A stretch of DNA of 64,000 bases from Saprospiraceae bacterium (GCA_016719615.1 JADJYQ010000001.1:1028501-1092500), one strand, 5' to 3'. Positions 34,394-44,294 are shown, counted from the stretch's first letter. Numbers and translations: made by a program. Notes: generated by a model from the sequence alone, not told the origin.

Positions 34394-36586
34394 TCAGCGC
34401 AACAACGTCGCAGATCCTTTCAGTTTTTGTTTCTGGTGACAAGCCTCTACTTCAATGACATATACATAGGTATCAGGTGGCATAGGCCTCGAATGAAAAC
34501 GTCCATCCCAGGATTGATTCCTCCCCTCAAACAACAACTCTCCCCAGCGACTGAAGATTCTGATATGGAAAGGTTCCTTAAATTCCCGGCCCGGAAACTC
34601 GTCGTTGATCTGGTCTCCGTTGGGACTGAAGACGTTGGGCATGTTGTTGGCAGTGAAGACAACTTCAAAGTAAACATCAACACTGGAATTGAAAGTTCCA
34701 CAGGCATTTTGCAAACTGTAGTTATAAATCCCACTTTTTTTAACTTGTATTTGCGAACCTATATGTCCGGTATTCCACAAACTACGCGGATCACCGGAGT
34801 TTAGTGTAATCGTTTCACCCTCGCATGAGGTGATCATAATCGGAAGCAATATGGGCATGCTATCGATATGGATTTGAAATGCATCGCTTATTTCTTCACA
34901 GCCGTTTTCTATCAAATAAGAAAAGAACCCGGATGAATTAATGTGTATGATTTCAAAAGCTCCGGTGTTCCATTGTGCATTTTTAATTTGTATTGAATAA
35001 TTAATAGTTTGCCCTTTGCAAAAACTAGTATCGCGAAGTGCTTCCGGAGGATCTAGTTTTTTAATGATATCAACAACTACCGAATCAATTACATCGCCAC
35101 AAGGAGTGTTTAGTTTTGCCCAATAAATGCCAGCTTTGTTTATTATAATTTGTTTGTCAAAACTTCCGTCGCTCCAAATGACATCCTGGAATGTGGATAG
35201 CGTATCAGATTCTCCTTCACATAAGCTTATTTTGGTTTTGGAAATTAAATCTGGAGGGTTTATAAAATCAATCTTTATAGTGTCCGTGTAAGTTTTACAA
35301 TCGCGTTCGAAACTAGCCCAGTAGGTTCCTGATCGGCTAATGGATATTTGGGAGCCCGTTTGTCCTGTACTCCATATTGTATTTGAATAATTCGTGGTTA
35401 ATCGTAAACTATTATCGTCGCAAATCAGCGTATCATTTCCTAAAAATTGTTGATTTATTATTATTTGTTGATTTCCAAAATATTGTTCTGTGTTTTGCAT
35501 TCCAAAATGCCCGGAAGTATTTGGTAAAAGCTGAATATACGATTCCTGATAATTACACTGTACACCAACTATATTTGGATTTAAAATTGCACTGACTATA
35601 TTTTTTACACCACTCGAAACAATTAAACGACCATGAGGATCTTTGTTAATGGAGGCCACATAATAATTTGAATTATTCTGGAACAAAATGGTTTTGTTTC
35701 CAGTACTTAATTGATATTGATAAACACCTGAAATCACGTAAAAGCTCGTATAATATACCAGTTGATCATCAGGCGAAAATTCAATTCCATAATCATGTGT
35801 ACCGGAATTAATTTCTAATCTGTTGCTCGCGACTCCTCGGATGGTATCGTAATCCATTAACCAAACACCGTTGCCGAATCGGTCGAGTCCGGCAGAATAT
35901 AAAATTTGTGTTTTCTTATGATTGACTTTTATTTGTCCAACCTGTGGCGAAAATTCCCGGCCGAAGTAGCTAAAAACTGGATTATTAATATCTATTCCTC
36001 GGCTGTCGAAATAAAAACTAACAATTGTATTTTCGAAATGACTTGAAGTAATGATCCAATATGCTTGACCTTGATGGAGCGAAATCGCTGTTATTCTTTC
36101 TGAAAAGAAACCAGGAATCTGAACATTTTTGAGTCCCGGAATTACTTTGCCTAGTCCATTATTTTCGCAAAGATTAACTACAATGTATCGCAAATTACCT
36201 CTGTATTCCGGAAAGGTTTCATCTGCCGTCATAAAAATATAATATTTCATGGGGTCTGCCGGATCTTGTAAAATCATTGGACCCTGGGCGCTGGATCCAC
36301 CATTACAAATCAGGCCATCTCCATTTTCCATGATAAGATGTTGTTTGTTGTAAATCTTATCTGCAGTCACATAGAATAATAAATTACCTGCACTATCAGT
36401 AAGCGTTGCATTGCTTTCCTGATTATTGAGATTTTGATTATACAGTGGTGTCGGAGGGTCTGTTTTAAAATCCAAGCCTGCTTGCTTTCCAAAGTACCAT
36501 ATTTTGGAAGGGATTTGATTGAAAACTTCACTTATAAATCCTGATGTAAATAAGATGCAGCAAAAAACTAGCTTTTTATAATTCAC
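34394..36586 (-). CDS. secreted protein with propeller and T9SS type B (CHU_C) sorting domain
   Basis: The product is 730 aa. Signal peptide 1-23. Residues 25-370 look like a beta-propeller: KIWYFGKQAGLDFKTDPPTP and SPDDQLVYYTSF blades are typical of large Bacteroidota surface proteins. Residues 385-640 hold three or four immunoglobulin/PKD-like repeats with the pattern LWNTGHIGSQIQVKKSGIYN and IWSTGQTGSQISISRSGTYW. The last 85 residues are the gliding-motility-associated CHU_C domain (PNVFSPNGDQINDEF, IFSRWGELLFEG, YVYVIEVEA). This domain marks type B T9SS cargo, such as gliding adhesins. Confidence 0.9.
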   Translation of the reverse strand: MNYKKLVFCCILFTSGFISEVFNQIPSKIWYFGKQAGLDFKTDPPTPLYNQNLNNQESNATLTDSAGNLLFYVTADKIYNKQHLIMENGDGLICNGGSSAQGPMILQDPADPMKYYIFMTADETFPEYRGNLRYIVVNLCENNGLGKVIPGLKNVQIPGFFSERITAISLHQGQAYWIITSSHFENTIVSFYFDSRGIDINNPVFSYFGREFSPQVGQIKVNHKKTQILYSAGLDRFGNGVWLMDYDTIRGVASNRLEINSGTHDYGIEFSPDDQLVYYTSFYVISGVYQYQLSTGNKTILFQNNSNYYVASINKDPHGRLIVSSGVKNIVSAILNPNIVGVQCNYQESYIQLLPNTSGHFGMQNTEQYFGNQQIIINQQFLGNDTLICDDNSLRLTTNYSNTIWSTGQTGSQISISRSGTYWASFERDCKTYTDTIKIDFINPPDLISKTKISLCEGESDTLSTFQDVIWSDGSFDKQIIINKAGIYWAKLNTPCGDVIDSVVVDIIKKLDPPEALRDTSFCKGQTINYSIQIKNAQWNTGAFEIIHINSSGFFSYLIENGCEEISDAFQIHIDSMPILLPIMITSCEGETITLNSGDPRSLWNTGHIGSQIQVKKSGIYNYSLQNACGTFNSSVDVYFEVVFTANNMPNVFSPNGDQINDEFPGREFKEPFHIRIFSRWGELLFEGRNQSWDGRFHSRPMPPDTYVYVIEVEACHQKQKLKGSATLLR

Positions 36587-36937
36587 AATTTATGGATATC
36601 AATTGCTTAAAGTTACAAATTATACAATATACACCGGTTTTAAAGATTTTACACCATTGTTTTCGAAAGAATTCTTGAATCCAATAATATCATAAATTCG
36701 CAGGCAGCTGCGAAGATTTTATAAATTCGATCACTTTATTGGAGAGTTTAGAGTTCAATGCCATGGGATTAAATTGAACTGGAATTTTTGAAAGTACATC
36801 CGCATTTTAATTTATTTTCTAAATGCATCCAAACCTTACTTAATCGACTGTTTCATGCAATCGACAAGATTACTTAACTAAATTTAATGAACTCAAATGT
36901 ATATTTGTTCGCAGCACAATCATATCAAAGTCAAATT
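36587..36937. other. divergent intergenic region, nothing specific recognised
   Basis: This 351-bp spacer between divergent T9SS genes presumably holds promoters for both. No clear TAnnTTTG box with a spaced partner, hairpin or dispersed repeat was found. Confidence 0.4.
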
Positions 36938-38365
36938 ATGAATCGCAAAAAGCTTCTTTTCTACATTTTCTCCTATTGTCTTTTACATACTTTTGAAAAG
37001 CGCCTCCAAGCCCAAGCCATCTCCGCCGGCGGTCGCCACAGCCTCGCCATTTGCGCAGATAGCACGGTGGTGGCCTGGGGTTATAATGGCTTTGGGCAAC
37101 TGGGCAACGGCAATGAAATAGAACAACATTCGGGTACAGCGGTTATTGGATTGACAAAAATCATTCATGTGGCCGGTGGGTTGTTTCATTCCTTGTTTGT
37201 GCACAATGATGGCAGCGTTTTTTCCTGTGGCCGGAATGCGACCGGTGCTTTGGGAGTCGGAGGTACGACAAATGCATTTATACCTTTGCTGATCGGTTCC
37301 TTGAGCAAGACCAAAAAAGTAGCAGCCGGCGGCGAGCATTCGCTGTTTTTAAGCGAAGACGGCAGCGTCTGGGCCTGCGGACAAAATGCTTCCGGACAAT
37401 TGGGTGATGGCAGCAATCAGACGAAGACCAGTCCGGTACGCATTTCGGGACTCAGCGATGTAGTTCAATTGGCAGCAGGTGCCGAGTTCTCCCTGTTTCT
37501 CAAAAGCGACGGCAGCGTCTGGGCTTGCGGACATAATGGTTTCGGTCAATTTGGAAATGGTAGCAAAAAATCATCGAATGTGCCCGTACACATCAATGGA
37601 CTGAGTGGCATCGTGCAGATTTCGGCCGGGGAGTGGCATTCCACTTTTGTAGATAAAGACGGCCGGGTCTATACTTGTGGGCGAAATCAATACGGACAAC
37701 TGGGCGATGGCACCACGACCGACAAAGAATTGGCAAGCCTGGTTCCGGGATTAGACGATATACTAATGGCAGAAGCCGGAGGTATCCATACTGTATTTGT
37801 AAAACGCGATGGCAGCGTATTTGCCTGCGGCCTCAACAGCGGGGGTAATAACAACGGACAATTGGGCGATGGTACGACGATAGACCGATCCAGTCCGGTA
37901 GGAGTGATACCGGCCTGGTTTCCCGGCGACATCATCCACGCAGAAGCCACCCGTGAGAATAGCCTTTTTGTTCGCAGTGATGGATCACTTTGGGCCAGTG
38001 GCCGCAATAACTATGGCCAGCTGGGCATAGGTGCTTTTAGCAATAACAATGCTGCCACAGCGTTGCCGGCTACCGCGGTTTGTAAAACTGTATGGCTTAC
38101 CGCGGCTGAAGATCCTAAAGAAGTACATTCCATAAATATTTATCCGAATCCGACACAGAATTCTATTTATGTCGATACCCAAGCCGACCTAACGGATGTT
38201 AGCATCGTAGTATCCGATGTTTCATCACGGCCCATCCACATTTGGGAAAATGTTCAAGAAAAAACGCTCAAGCTGGACCTTGATTTAAATGCGGGAATGT
38301 ATTTCTTAAAAATCGTAAAAGATCATAAATTGTTGACCTGTCGCAAGTTGATGATTCAAAAATAG
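36938..38365 (+). CDS. secreted RCC1-repeat protein with T9SS type A domain
   Basis: From the ATG at 36938 the product is 475 aa; a longer start at 36887 would place 17 residues before the signal. Signal peptide about 1-26. Seven RCC1 repeats form a propeller; each carries GHNGFGQFGNG- or GRNQYGQLGDG-type blades alternating with DGSVWACG. The C-terminal 75 residues (IYPNPTQNSIYVDTQADLTD to AGMYFLKIVKDHKLLTCRKL) are a type A sorting domain. Bacterial secreted RCC1 proteins are common in Bacteroidota; the ligand is unknown. Confidence 0.88.
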   Translation: MNRKKLLFYIFSYCLLHTFEKRLQAQAISAGGRHSLAICADSTVVAWGYNGFGQLGNGNEIEQHSGTAVIGLTKIIHVAGGLFHSLFVHNDGSVFSCGRNATGALGVGGTTNAFIPLLIGSLSKTKKVAAGGEHSLFLSEDGSVWACGQNASGQLGDGSNQTKTSPVRISGLSDVVQLAAGAEFSLFLKSDGSVWACGHNGFGQFGNGSKKSSNVPVHINGLSGIVQISAGEWHSTFVDKDGRVYTCGRNQYGQLGDGTTTDKELASLVPGLDDILMAEAGGIHTVFVKRDGSVFACGLNSGGNNNGQLGDGTTIDRSSPVGVIPAWFPGDIIHAEATRENSLFVRSDGSLWASGRNNYGQLGIGAFSNNNAATALPATAVCKTVWLTAAEDPKEVHSINIYPNPTQNSIYVDTQADLTDVSIVVSDVSSRPIHIWENVQEKTLKLDLDLNAGMYFLKIVKDHKLLTCRKLMIQK

Positions 38366-38412
38366 GCTTTTGTGAGCTCCTTTTCCATCTTCCGAAATTC
38401 AGTTTTAGGCCA

Positions 38413-38420
38413 TATCTTTG
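38413..38420 (+). promoter_or_regulatory. -7 promoter box before terC-like gene
   Basis: TATCTTTG matches TAnnTTTG and lies 27 bp before the ATG at 38448. It overlaps the TTG at 38418 that would be the upstream start, favouring the ATG. Confidence 0.45.
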
Positions 38421-38447
38421 GACTTCAATCTTGAGATCCCCGCACAC

Positions 38448-39371
38448 ATGAATACGGATATTCAATTCTGGATTTATTTTACACTGTTCATCTTGGCCAT
38501 GCTGGCTATAGACCTGGGTATTTTTCACCGAAAATCGCATGCCGTCAGCTTTAAAGAATCCTTGATGTGGACTTTCGTATGGCTCATCCTGGCCATGCTT
38601 TTTAATACGGTGGTGTATTTCTGGAAAGGTCCGGAAAAATCTTTCGAGTTTTTAACAGGTTATATTATTGAATTGTCGTTGAGCGTCGATAATTTGTTTT
38701 TATTCATTCTCATTTTTAAGTATTTCCACGTCCCTGTTGAATACCAGCATCGCGTACTGTTTTGGGGGATCTTGGGCGCGCTGGTCATGCGCGTCATTTT
38801 CATTTTTGCGGGCATCGCACTGATTACCCAGTTTCACTGGATCATATATGTTTTTGGTGCTTTTATCATCTTCACAGGTGTTCGAATGTTGTTTCAATCC
38901 GATCAGGAAGTACATCCCGAAAGAAATGTCATCATCAAAGGAATTAAAAAAGTATTTCCGGTCACCAAGGGTTTTTATAAAGACAAGTTTTTTATCAACA
39001 GACAGGGCATCCTCATAGCAACCCCTCTGTTTATCGTTCTGGTGTTTGTTGAAATCACAGATTTAATTTTTGCAGTAGATTCGATCCCTGCGATTTTGGC
39101 CATCACTACAGATCCTTTTATCGTATTTACTTCCAATGTATTTGCCATTCTTGGATTACGCTCCTTATATTTTTCGCTGGCGGGTATGATGGGATTGTTT
39201 CGATTTTTACACATTGGACTGGCGGCTATTCTCATTTTTATTGGTCTCAAAATGGTATTGGCAGATATTTATAAATTGCCCATCGAAGTTGCGTTAATGG
39301 TAGTGCTGGCTATTTTGGTGATCAGTATTATGGCTTCGCTGATTGGGAAGAAGCCTAAAGCTAAAAGCTAA
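38448..39371 (+). CDS. TerC/Alx-family integral membrane protein
   Basis: The product is 307 aa from the ATG at 38448. It has about nine membrane helices and the TerC signatures: FILAMLAIDLGIFHRKSHAV in the first segment, FLTGYIIELSLSVDNLFLFI (the E-x-x-L-S-x-D-N motif) and VEITDLIFAVDSIPAILAIT (the E-x-x-D-x-x-F-x-x-D-S-I-P motif). These acidic residues line the metal path in TerC/Alx proteins, which export manganese or help metallate exported proteins. No tellurite genes are near, so a manganese role is more likely. Confidence 0.93.
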   Translation: MNTDIQFWIYFTLFILAMLAIDLGIFHRKSHAVSFKESLMWTFVWLILAMLFNTVVYFWKGPEKSFEFLTGYIIELSLSVDNLFLFILIFKYFHVPVEYQHRVLFWGILGALVMRVIFIFAGIALITQFHWIIYVFGAFIIFTGVRMLFQSDQEVHPERNVIIKGIKKVFPVTKGFYKDKFFINRQGILIATPLFIVLVFVEITDLIFAVDSIPAILAITTDPFIVFTSNVFAILGLRSLYFSLAGMMGLFRFLHIGLAAILIFIGLKMVLADIYKLPIEVALMVVLAILVISIMASLIGKKPKAKS

Positions 39372-39389
39372 AAGCTAAAAGCTTAAAGC
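39353..39389. repeat. AAAGCTAAAAGC run at gene end
   Basis: Four or five near-copies of AAGC(C/T)(A/T)AAA run across the last codons and stop of the TerC-family gene. The same short unit appears at 21.1, 32.4, 32.8 and 41.2 kb. Here it encodes the KKPKAKS tail. Confidence 0.6.
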
Positions 39390-39478
39390 GGACCGGGGTA
39401 AACAGGTTTGAAAACATTTTTAAGATGGTCGGGATAAACAAGATTAATGTGATTTGGAGGATTCAAAAAATAATAGGA

Positions 39479-40435
39479 ATGAATGTAAACAGGTTTTTTT
39501 TGTTGGGCTTTGTATTATTTCAATGCATGCATGCATTCGGGCAATTATCCGATTTAAATTATAAAATATACGCCACTAAAACCGGGAGGGAGATCAGTCT
39601 TCAGGAACTGGCAGCAGACGCGAAAAATTATGATGTCGTCATTTTTGGGGAAGAGCACAATGATTCGGTAGCGCATTATTTGCAAATTAAATTGTTGGAA
39701 TTGCTGTATGATAAATACCCACAGCGCCTCGCACTTTCTTTGGAAATGTTTGACAGAGATGTACAGCCGGTGATGAATGAATATTTAATGGGAAGTATCC
39801 GTGAAAAGAATTTCACAAAAGATGCCCGCGTATGGAGCAATTACCGGGACTACAAACCCATGATTGAGTTTGCAAAAGCAAAAAAATTGGATGTGATTTG
39901 TGCAAATGCCCCCAGCCGATACACTAATCTCGCAGGTCGGAAAGGTCAAAAAGCATTAATGGATTTGCCGGAAGTATCCAAAAAGAATTTTGCACCCTTG
40001 CCCTATGATACCGCTTCCGGAAAATATTATGAAAAACTCATTAACCTCACTGCCCATAGTCCGGCGCCAACTACCGTTGCCGACACGACTAAAAAAGATA
40101 CCGCTGTTAAAATGCCGATACCGGCGATGAACATGGGCGGATTTAATCTGATCATGGGACAATCACTTTGGGATGCAACCATGGCTTACTCCATATTCAA
40201 ATACCTTAAGAAAAACAAAGAAAAATTTGTGATGCATGTCAATGGCCGCTTTCACAGCGATGAACATTTTGCAGTCGTCACGCAACTCAAAAAATACAAT
40301 TCTAAATTAAAACCTTTGGTGATCTCAGCCGGACCTGATGATTCCTTTCCCAATATGGATTGGAGTTCATTGAAATATTTAGGAGATTATGTGATCATTA
40401 CGGATCCAAAGGTTCCCAGGACCTATGAGGAATAG
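39479..40435 (+). CDS. ChaN-like (heme-binding/Tiki superfamily) exported protein
   Basis: The product is 318 aa from the ATG at 39479; a TTG/ATG further up (39425) adds residues before the signal. Signal peptide: FFLLGFVLFQCMHAFGQ; the Cys at about 14 is not a good lipobox. Motifs of the ChaN domain are YDVVIFGEEHNDSVAHYLQI (the G-E-x-H active-like site), LALSLEMFDRDVQPVMNEYL, and VMHVNGRFHSDEHFAVVTQL. ChaN binds heme in iron-regulated Gram-negatives; Tiki members are metalloproteases. A Pro/Thr insert (APTTVADTTKKDTAVKMPIP) separates the halves. Confidence 0.88.
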   Translation: MNVNRFFLLGFVLFQCMHAFGQLSDLNYKIYATKTGREISLQELAADAKNYDVVIFGEEHNDSVAHYLQIKLLELLYDKYPQRLALSLEMFDRDVQPVMNEYLMGSIREKNFTKDARVWSNYRDYKPMIEFAKAKKLDVICANAPSRYTNLAGRKGQKALMDLPEVSKKNFAPLPYDTASGKYYEKLINLTAHSPAPTTVADTTKKDTAVKMPIPAMNMGGFNLIMGQSLWDATMAYSIFKYLKKNKEKFVMHVNGRFHSDEHFAVVTQLKKYNSKLKPLVISAGPDDSFPNMDWSSLKYLGDYVIITDPKVPRTYEE

Positions 40436-41226
40436 ATTTTACTTGATGGATGATAGAATTTGGTTTTTAGCCTTACAGACAATACGTTTGCCGGCTTCAG
40501 CCGGATAAGTTTGGCTGATCAAAAAAATGAATATAGGAAAACGGATCAAAAAAATGCTTTCATTAAACACTTGATATCAATAGGAATGGGTTTCAACCCA
40601 TTCCGTATAATTCATTCCGGTTATTCCATTCAGCAATCCACACAAACCAATACTAACAAACGTTCGTTGGTTAAAACAGTAACATATTATTTTCATAATT
40701 ATCATTTGCAATAAATCATAATGCCCATTTACGTCAGCCGGCTTCAGCCGGATAAGGATCCCGATCAAAAAATGAACATAAGGAAATGAATCAAAAAAAA
40801 GCTTTAATTTAATACCTGTCATCAATAGGAATGGGTTTCAACCCATTCCGTAAATCCATTCCGTAAAATCCATACCAAACATCCCATCCCACACAAACCA
40901 ATACTAACAAACGTTCGTTGGTTACAACAGTAACATATTATTTTCATAATTATCATTTGCAATAAATCGGAATGTCCATCAACGTTAGCAGAATTCATCC
41001 GGATAAATTGCCATGATGAAAAGAATGAATATATGGAAACAAAAAAAAACTTTAATTAAACACTTGTCATCAATAGGAATGGGTTTCAACCCATTCCTTC
41101 CAATCCAATCCATTCCAAATTATTGATCCCGGCATTATTAAAAAGTAAAACAAAGCATATCTTTACAGAACTTTAAACACTCAATCTTTCGTCTTTAAGC
41201 ATTAGGCTTTTAGCTCTCTTGAAATT
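40436..41226. other. gene-free stretch occupied by a long tandem repeat
   Basis: This 791-bp spacer is almost entirely the 247-bp repeat array described separately. Reading frames in it follow the repeat period and are not genes. Confidence 0.8.
40491..41110. repeat. tandem array of a 247-bp unit, two full copies and one partial
   Basis: CCGGATAA recurs at 40501, 40748 and 40999 (periods 247 and 251). Each unit contains, in order, CCGGCTTCAGCCGG (lost in copy 3), an A-rich block, an inverted repeat with arms GGAATGGGTT and AACCCATTCC (40583-40604, 40828-40849, 41076-41097), ACTAACAAACGTTCGTTGGT (40652, 40903) and TAACATATTATTTTCATAAT. An inverted, partial copy with the same internal order lies at 47578-47703. 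It looks like a non-coding element with three palindromic modules. Confidence 0.8.
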
Positions 41227-41616
41227 ATGAACTCAGAAATTCAGGCATATCATGAAAGACAATTACCCGGTGACCGGGCAATTTGCGAAACACTTGCACA
41301 AGAAATAGATGCGGCACTACCAGATGCGGAGTCCAAGGTCTGGCATGCGCATCCGGTTTGGTTTTTGGATGGAAATCCCATAGTAGGTTATGATAAACTC
41401 AAAAACTGCGTACGACTCTTGTTTTGGAGCGGACAATCTTTCGAAGAAACTGATTTAAAAAATGAAGGTAGTTTTAAAGCAGCAGAAAAGCGATATACCT
41501 CTGTGGAGCAAATTGATATTGAAGCATTGACCAGATGGTTGGATAAATCGAGAAATATTCAATGGGACTATAAAAATATAGTGAAACGAAAAGGTGTTTT
41601 GGAAAGATTGAAATGA
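41227..41616 (+). CDS. DUF1801 family protein
   Basis: The product is 129 aa. DUF1801 features: IQAYHERQLPGDRAICETLA near the N-terminus, SKVWHAHPVWFLDGNPIVGY (the W-H-x-x-P-V-W-F motif) and CVRLLFWSGQSFEE, then IDIEALTRWLDKSRNIQWDY at the end. The protein is cytoplasmic with no signal. DUF1801 has a YdhG-like fold shared with frataxin-like proteins and no agreed role. The remnant at 16972 belongs to a more distant branch. Confidence 0.88.
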   Translation: MNSEIQAYHERQLPGDRAICETLAQEIDAALPDAESKVWHAHPVWFLDGNPIVGYDKLKNCVRLLFWSGQSFEETDLKNEGSFKAAEKRYTSVEQIDIEALTRWLDKSRNIQWDYKNIVKRKGVLERLK

Positions 41617-41649
41617 GATAGTTATTAAGTTTGTCGCTTAAATCAACTC

Positions 41650-43356
41650 ATGAAACAACTAAGCCTATCTAATACATGGTTCTTCTTCGGATTTAATTTT
41701 GTTTGGATTTGTTTTACCACAGCTGAGCTCCAAGCTCAGACTTTAGCGGAACACGGGATGGTGGTTTCATCTAATAGCCTCGCATCACAAATTGGTGTAG
41801 ATATCCTGAAACGGGGTGGCAATGCAATTGATGCCAGTGTAGCTACCGCTTTTGCATTGGCCGTAATACACCCGGAAGCAGGAAATATTGGCGGTGGTGG
41901 TTTTTTAGTTTTTATGAATGATAAGGGTGCCGTTAGTACCATCGACTTTCGCGAGAAAGCTCCGCTCGCTTCCAATTCTAAAATGTTTATTGATCGAGAT
42001 GGGAAAGTCATGAAAGATGAACACCATAACAGCATTCGGGCAGTGGGAGTACCCGGTACCGTTGCCGGACTATATCTCGCACATTCCAAATATGGTCGCT
42101 TGCCTTGGAAAGAATTGCTGCAGCCAGCCATCAATCTGGCGAAGAATGGCATTGCGATGAGTTGGGGATTGTACAAAGCAGCCAAACAAATCGTGAAATC
42201 GCGGGCTTCTATTCCATTTATGAGAAACTATTTTAAAAATGGCAAAGATGAAGTCACAAAGCCTGGAGATCTATGGAAACAACCAGCCCTTGCCAATACC
42301 TTAACGCTCATTCGCGACAAGGGACATGATGGATTTTATAGCGGACCGGTGGCTCAGGAAATTGCCCAATTTATGGAATGGAATGGCGGCCTCATCACCA
42401 TAAAGGATCTTCAAAAGTATAAAGCCATTGAGCGACAAGCGATTCATGGAACATACCGGGGTTTTGATATTTATTCCATACCGCCTCCGAGTTCAGGTGG
42501 AATTGGATTAATCGGAATGTTGAATATGGTGGAAGTAGCAAGACTCGATACCTTTGCATTTAATTCTGCTGGATACGTACATTCGTTAGCAGAAATCATG
42601 CGACGTTCTTTTGCCGACCGGGCGGCTTTTCTAGGCGATCCAGATTATAATACTGATCTGCCAATTGAAAAATTAATTTCAAAAGATTATGCAAAGAGTC
42701 GCTTGGCAAATTTAGATATGGAAAAAGCGTCCATCAGCGATTCAGCTCGCTTCGGGCAGATTTATGAAGGCGATAACACCACGCATTTTTCAGTAGTTGA
42801 CAAAGATGGCAATGCTGTAGCGCTAACCTATACATTGGAATATTCTTACGGATCCGGTTTAGGTTCAGAAAAATTAGGATTCATATTTAATAATGAAATG
42901 GGCGACTTCAATCCGGAAGCCGGCGTCACGAATACTTCCGGGCAAATTGGAACCCTGGCCAATCTCATAGCACCGGAAAAAAGAATGCTTTCGAGTATGA
43001 CCCCAGCCATCGTTGCTAAAGATGGAAAACCTTACTTAATTATTGGTTCACCGGGTGGAAGAACCATCATCAATACCGTATTTCAAACTGTATTGTGTGT
43101 GCTTGCTTATAAAATGCCGATCGACAAAGCCATTGAAGCGATGAAAATCCATCATCAATGGTTGCCGGATGTATTGACCTACGAAAAACATTTGATGTCA
43201 CCCGATACGAGAATACAACTTGAAAAAATGGGCCATCGTTTGCGCGCGGTCGATAACCTGGGTTCGCTAATGGGGATCTTATATGATCCGGAGTACAAGA
43301 TCTATACAGGTGCAGCTGATTCATCCAGCCCGGATGGGGGAGTGGTTGGGTATTGA
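41650..43356 (+). CDS. ggt: gamma-glutamyltransferase
   Basis: The product is 568 aa, the normal length. A signal peptide (about 1-30) sends it to the periplasm. The precursor is cut before the nucleophile, Thr377 in DNTTHFSVVDKDGNAVALTY, giving a large and a small subunit. Substrate-binding features are present: DFREKAPLAS (Arg101) and SSMTPAIVAKDGKPYLIIGS with the following GSPGGRTIINT oxyanion region. It hydrolyses or transfers the gamma-glutamyl group of glutathione and gamma-glutamyl peptides. It starts 33 bp after the DUF1801 gene. Confidence 0.96.
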   Translation: MKQLSLSNTWFFFGFNFVWICFTTAELQAQTLAEHGMVVSSNSLASQIGVDILKRGGNAIDASVATAFALAVIHPEAGNIGGGGFLVFMNDKGAVSTIDFREKAPLASNSKMFIDRDGKVMKDEHHNSIRAVGVPGTVAGLYLAHSKYGRLPWKELLQPAINLAKNGIAMSWGLYKAAKQIVKSRASIPFMRNYFKNGKDEVTKPGDLWKQPALANTLTLIRDKGHDGFYSGPVAQEIAQFMEWNGGLITIKDLQKYKAIERQAIHGTYRGFDIYSIPPPSSGGIGLIGMLNMVEVARLDTFAFNSAGYVHSLAEIMRRSFADRAAFLGDPDYNTDLPIEKLISKDYAKSRLANLDMEKASISDSARFGQIYEGDNTTHFSVVDKDGNAVALTYTLEYSYGSGLGSEKLGFIFNNEMGDFNPEAGVTNTSGQIGTLANLIAPEKRMLSSMTPAIVAKDGKPYLIIGSPGGRTIINTVFQTVLCVLAYKMPIDKAIEAMKIHHQWLPDVLTYEKHLMSPDTRIQLEKMGHRLRAVDNLGSLMGILYDPEYKIYTGAADSSSPDGGVVGY

Positions 43357-43400
43357 ATACATTTAATGCTCTTTAAAAACAGAAGTAAATATATTTCAGG

Positions 43401-44213
43401 ATGATTCCGGAAACCCAATATTACGAACCAAAAGGAAATATTGAAAGCCAGATTATTAAATGTATTTGGAAACTTTCAGATGATCATGCAGATGAACGAA
43501 CTGAGCTCATCCTTCCCAAAGGTACCGCGGAAATCATTTTTAATTTTTCAAATCATGTAATTTACCAAAGTTCTCTAAATAATATTGGAATTACTTTACC
43601 GGACAGCTTTATCAACGGAATCAACTTAAAACCTTTTAAGTTGATCAAAAAAGGGCGGCAGGAATTTCTTGGAATTCAACTAAATGATATAGGCTTGAAA
43701 CTTTTGTTTGATATACCAGCAAATGATTTTAACAACAAAGTTTATGAAAGTGCACTGATTGATCGTACTTTGAATTCAATGGCATCCGAATTACACAGCA
43801 AAACTAATTTCGGAGACCAGGTTCAAACTATTTTGAAATGGATTCGTAAAAGGGTTTCAAACTTGGAAGGCCATAAATATCAGGAGAGATTATATACTTT
43901 GCAAAATGCCTGTCAGATAAAAGATGTAAAGGTGGCAGATCTGAGTAAGAAATGTTTTCTTTCTGATCGGCAAATGCATCGATTTTGTTTGGAATGGTTT
44001 GGAATGAATCCGGCCACTTATCTCAAATATCAAAAATATTTGTGTGCATTAAAGCTCGTTCACAAAACACAAAATACTTTAACCCAGGTAGGAACGCAGG
44101 CGGGCTATTACGATCAATCGCATTTTATGACAGAATTTAAATCATTCGCAAACATCAGTCCAAAAAATTATAAGCAGGCTATCAAGGGAATACCCGGACA
44201 TATCTTTCTTTAA
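43401..44213 (+). CDS. AraC-family transcriptional regulator
   Basis: The product is 270 aa. An N-terminal domain with AEIIFNFSNHVIYQSSL and FINGINLKPFKLIKKGRQEF resembles DUF6597, which often precedes AraC helices. The C-terminal domain at about 160-260 has two helix-turn-helix motifs: VKVADLSKKCFLSDRQMHRF and TLTQVGTQAGYYDQSHFMTE, followed by FKSFANISPKNYKQAI. This is the standard DNA-binding part. The methyltransferase gene follows 81 bp later on the same strand with its own promoter box, and is a candidate target. Confidence 0.92.
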   Translation: MIPETQYYEPKGNIESQIIKCIWKLSDDHADERTELILPKGTAEIIFNFSNHVIYQSSLNNIGITLPDSFINGINLKPFKLIKKGRQEFLGIQLNDIGLKLLFDIPANDFNNKVYESALIDRTLNSMASELHSKTNFGDQVQTILKWIRKRVSNLEGHKYQERLYTLQNACQIKDVKVADLSKKCFLSDRQMHRFCLEWFGMNPATYLKYQKYLCALKLVHKTQNTLTQVGTQAGYYDQSHFMTEFKSFANISPKNYKQAIKGIPGHIFL

Positions 44214-44258
44214 GAAAAAATGTCTGATTTGTACAATTTTTATTCACATGTATAAATC

Positions 44259-44266
44259 TAAATTTG
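44259..44266 (+). promoter_or_regulatory. -7 promoter box before methyltransferase gene
   Basis: TAAATTTG matches TAnnTTTG, 28 bp before the ATG at 44295. A TTTG lies at 44228-44231, but the spacing of 27 bp is too long for a standard -33 element. Confidence 0.4.
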
Positions 44267-44294
44267 CCCTTTAGCATTCATTTAATTTTTGAAC

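Noticed and set aside
40460..40825. Frames of about 80 codons in the repeat array
   Set aside because: They recur with the 247-bp period and show no codon bias, so they are not genes.
40491..41110. Possible CRISPR array
   Set aside because: The period is about 247 bp, the whole unit repeats, and there are no short unique spacers or cas genes. It is a tandem repeat of a long unit.
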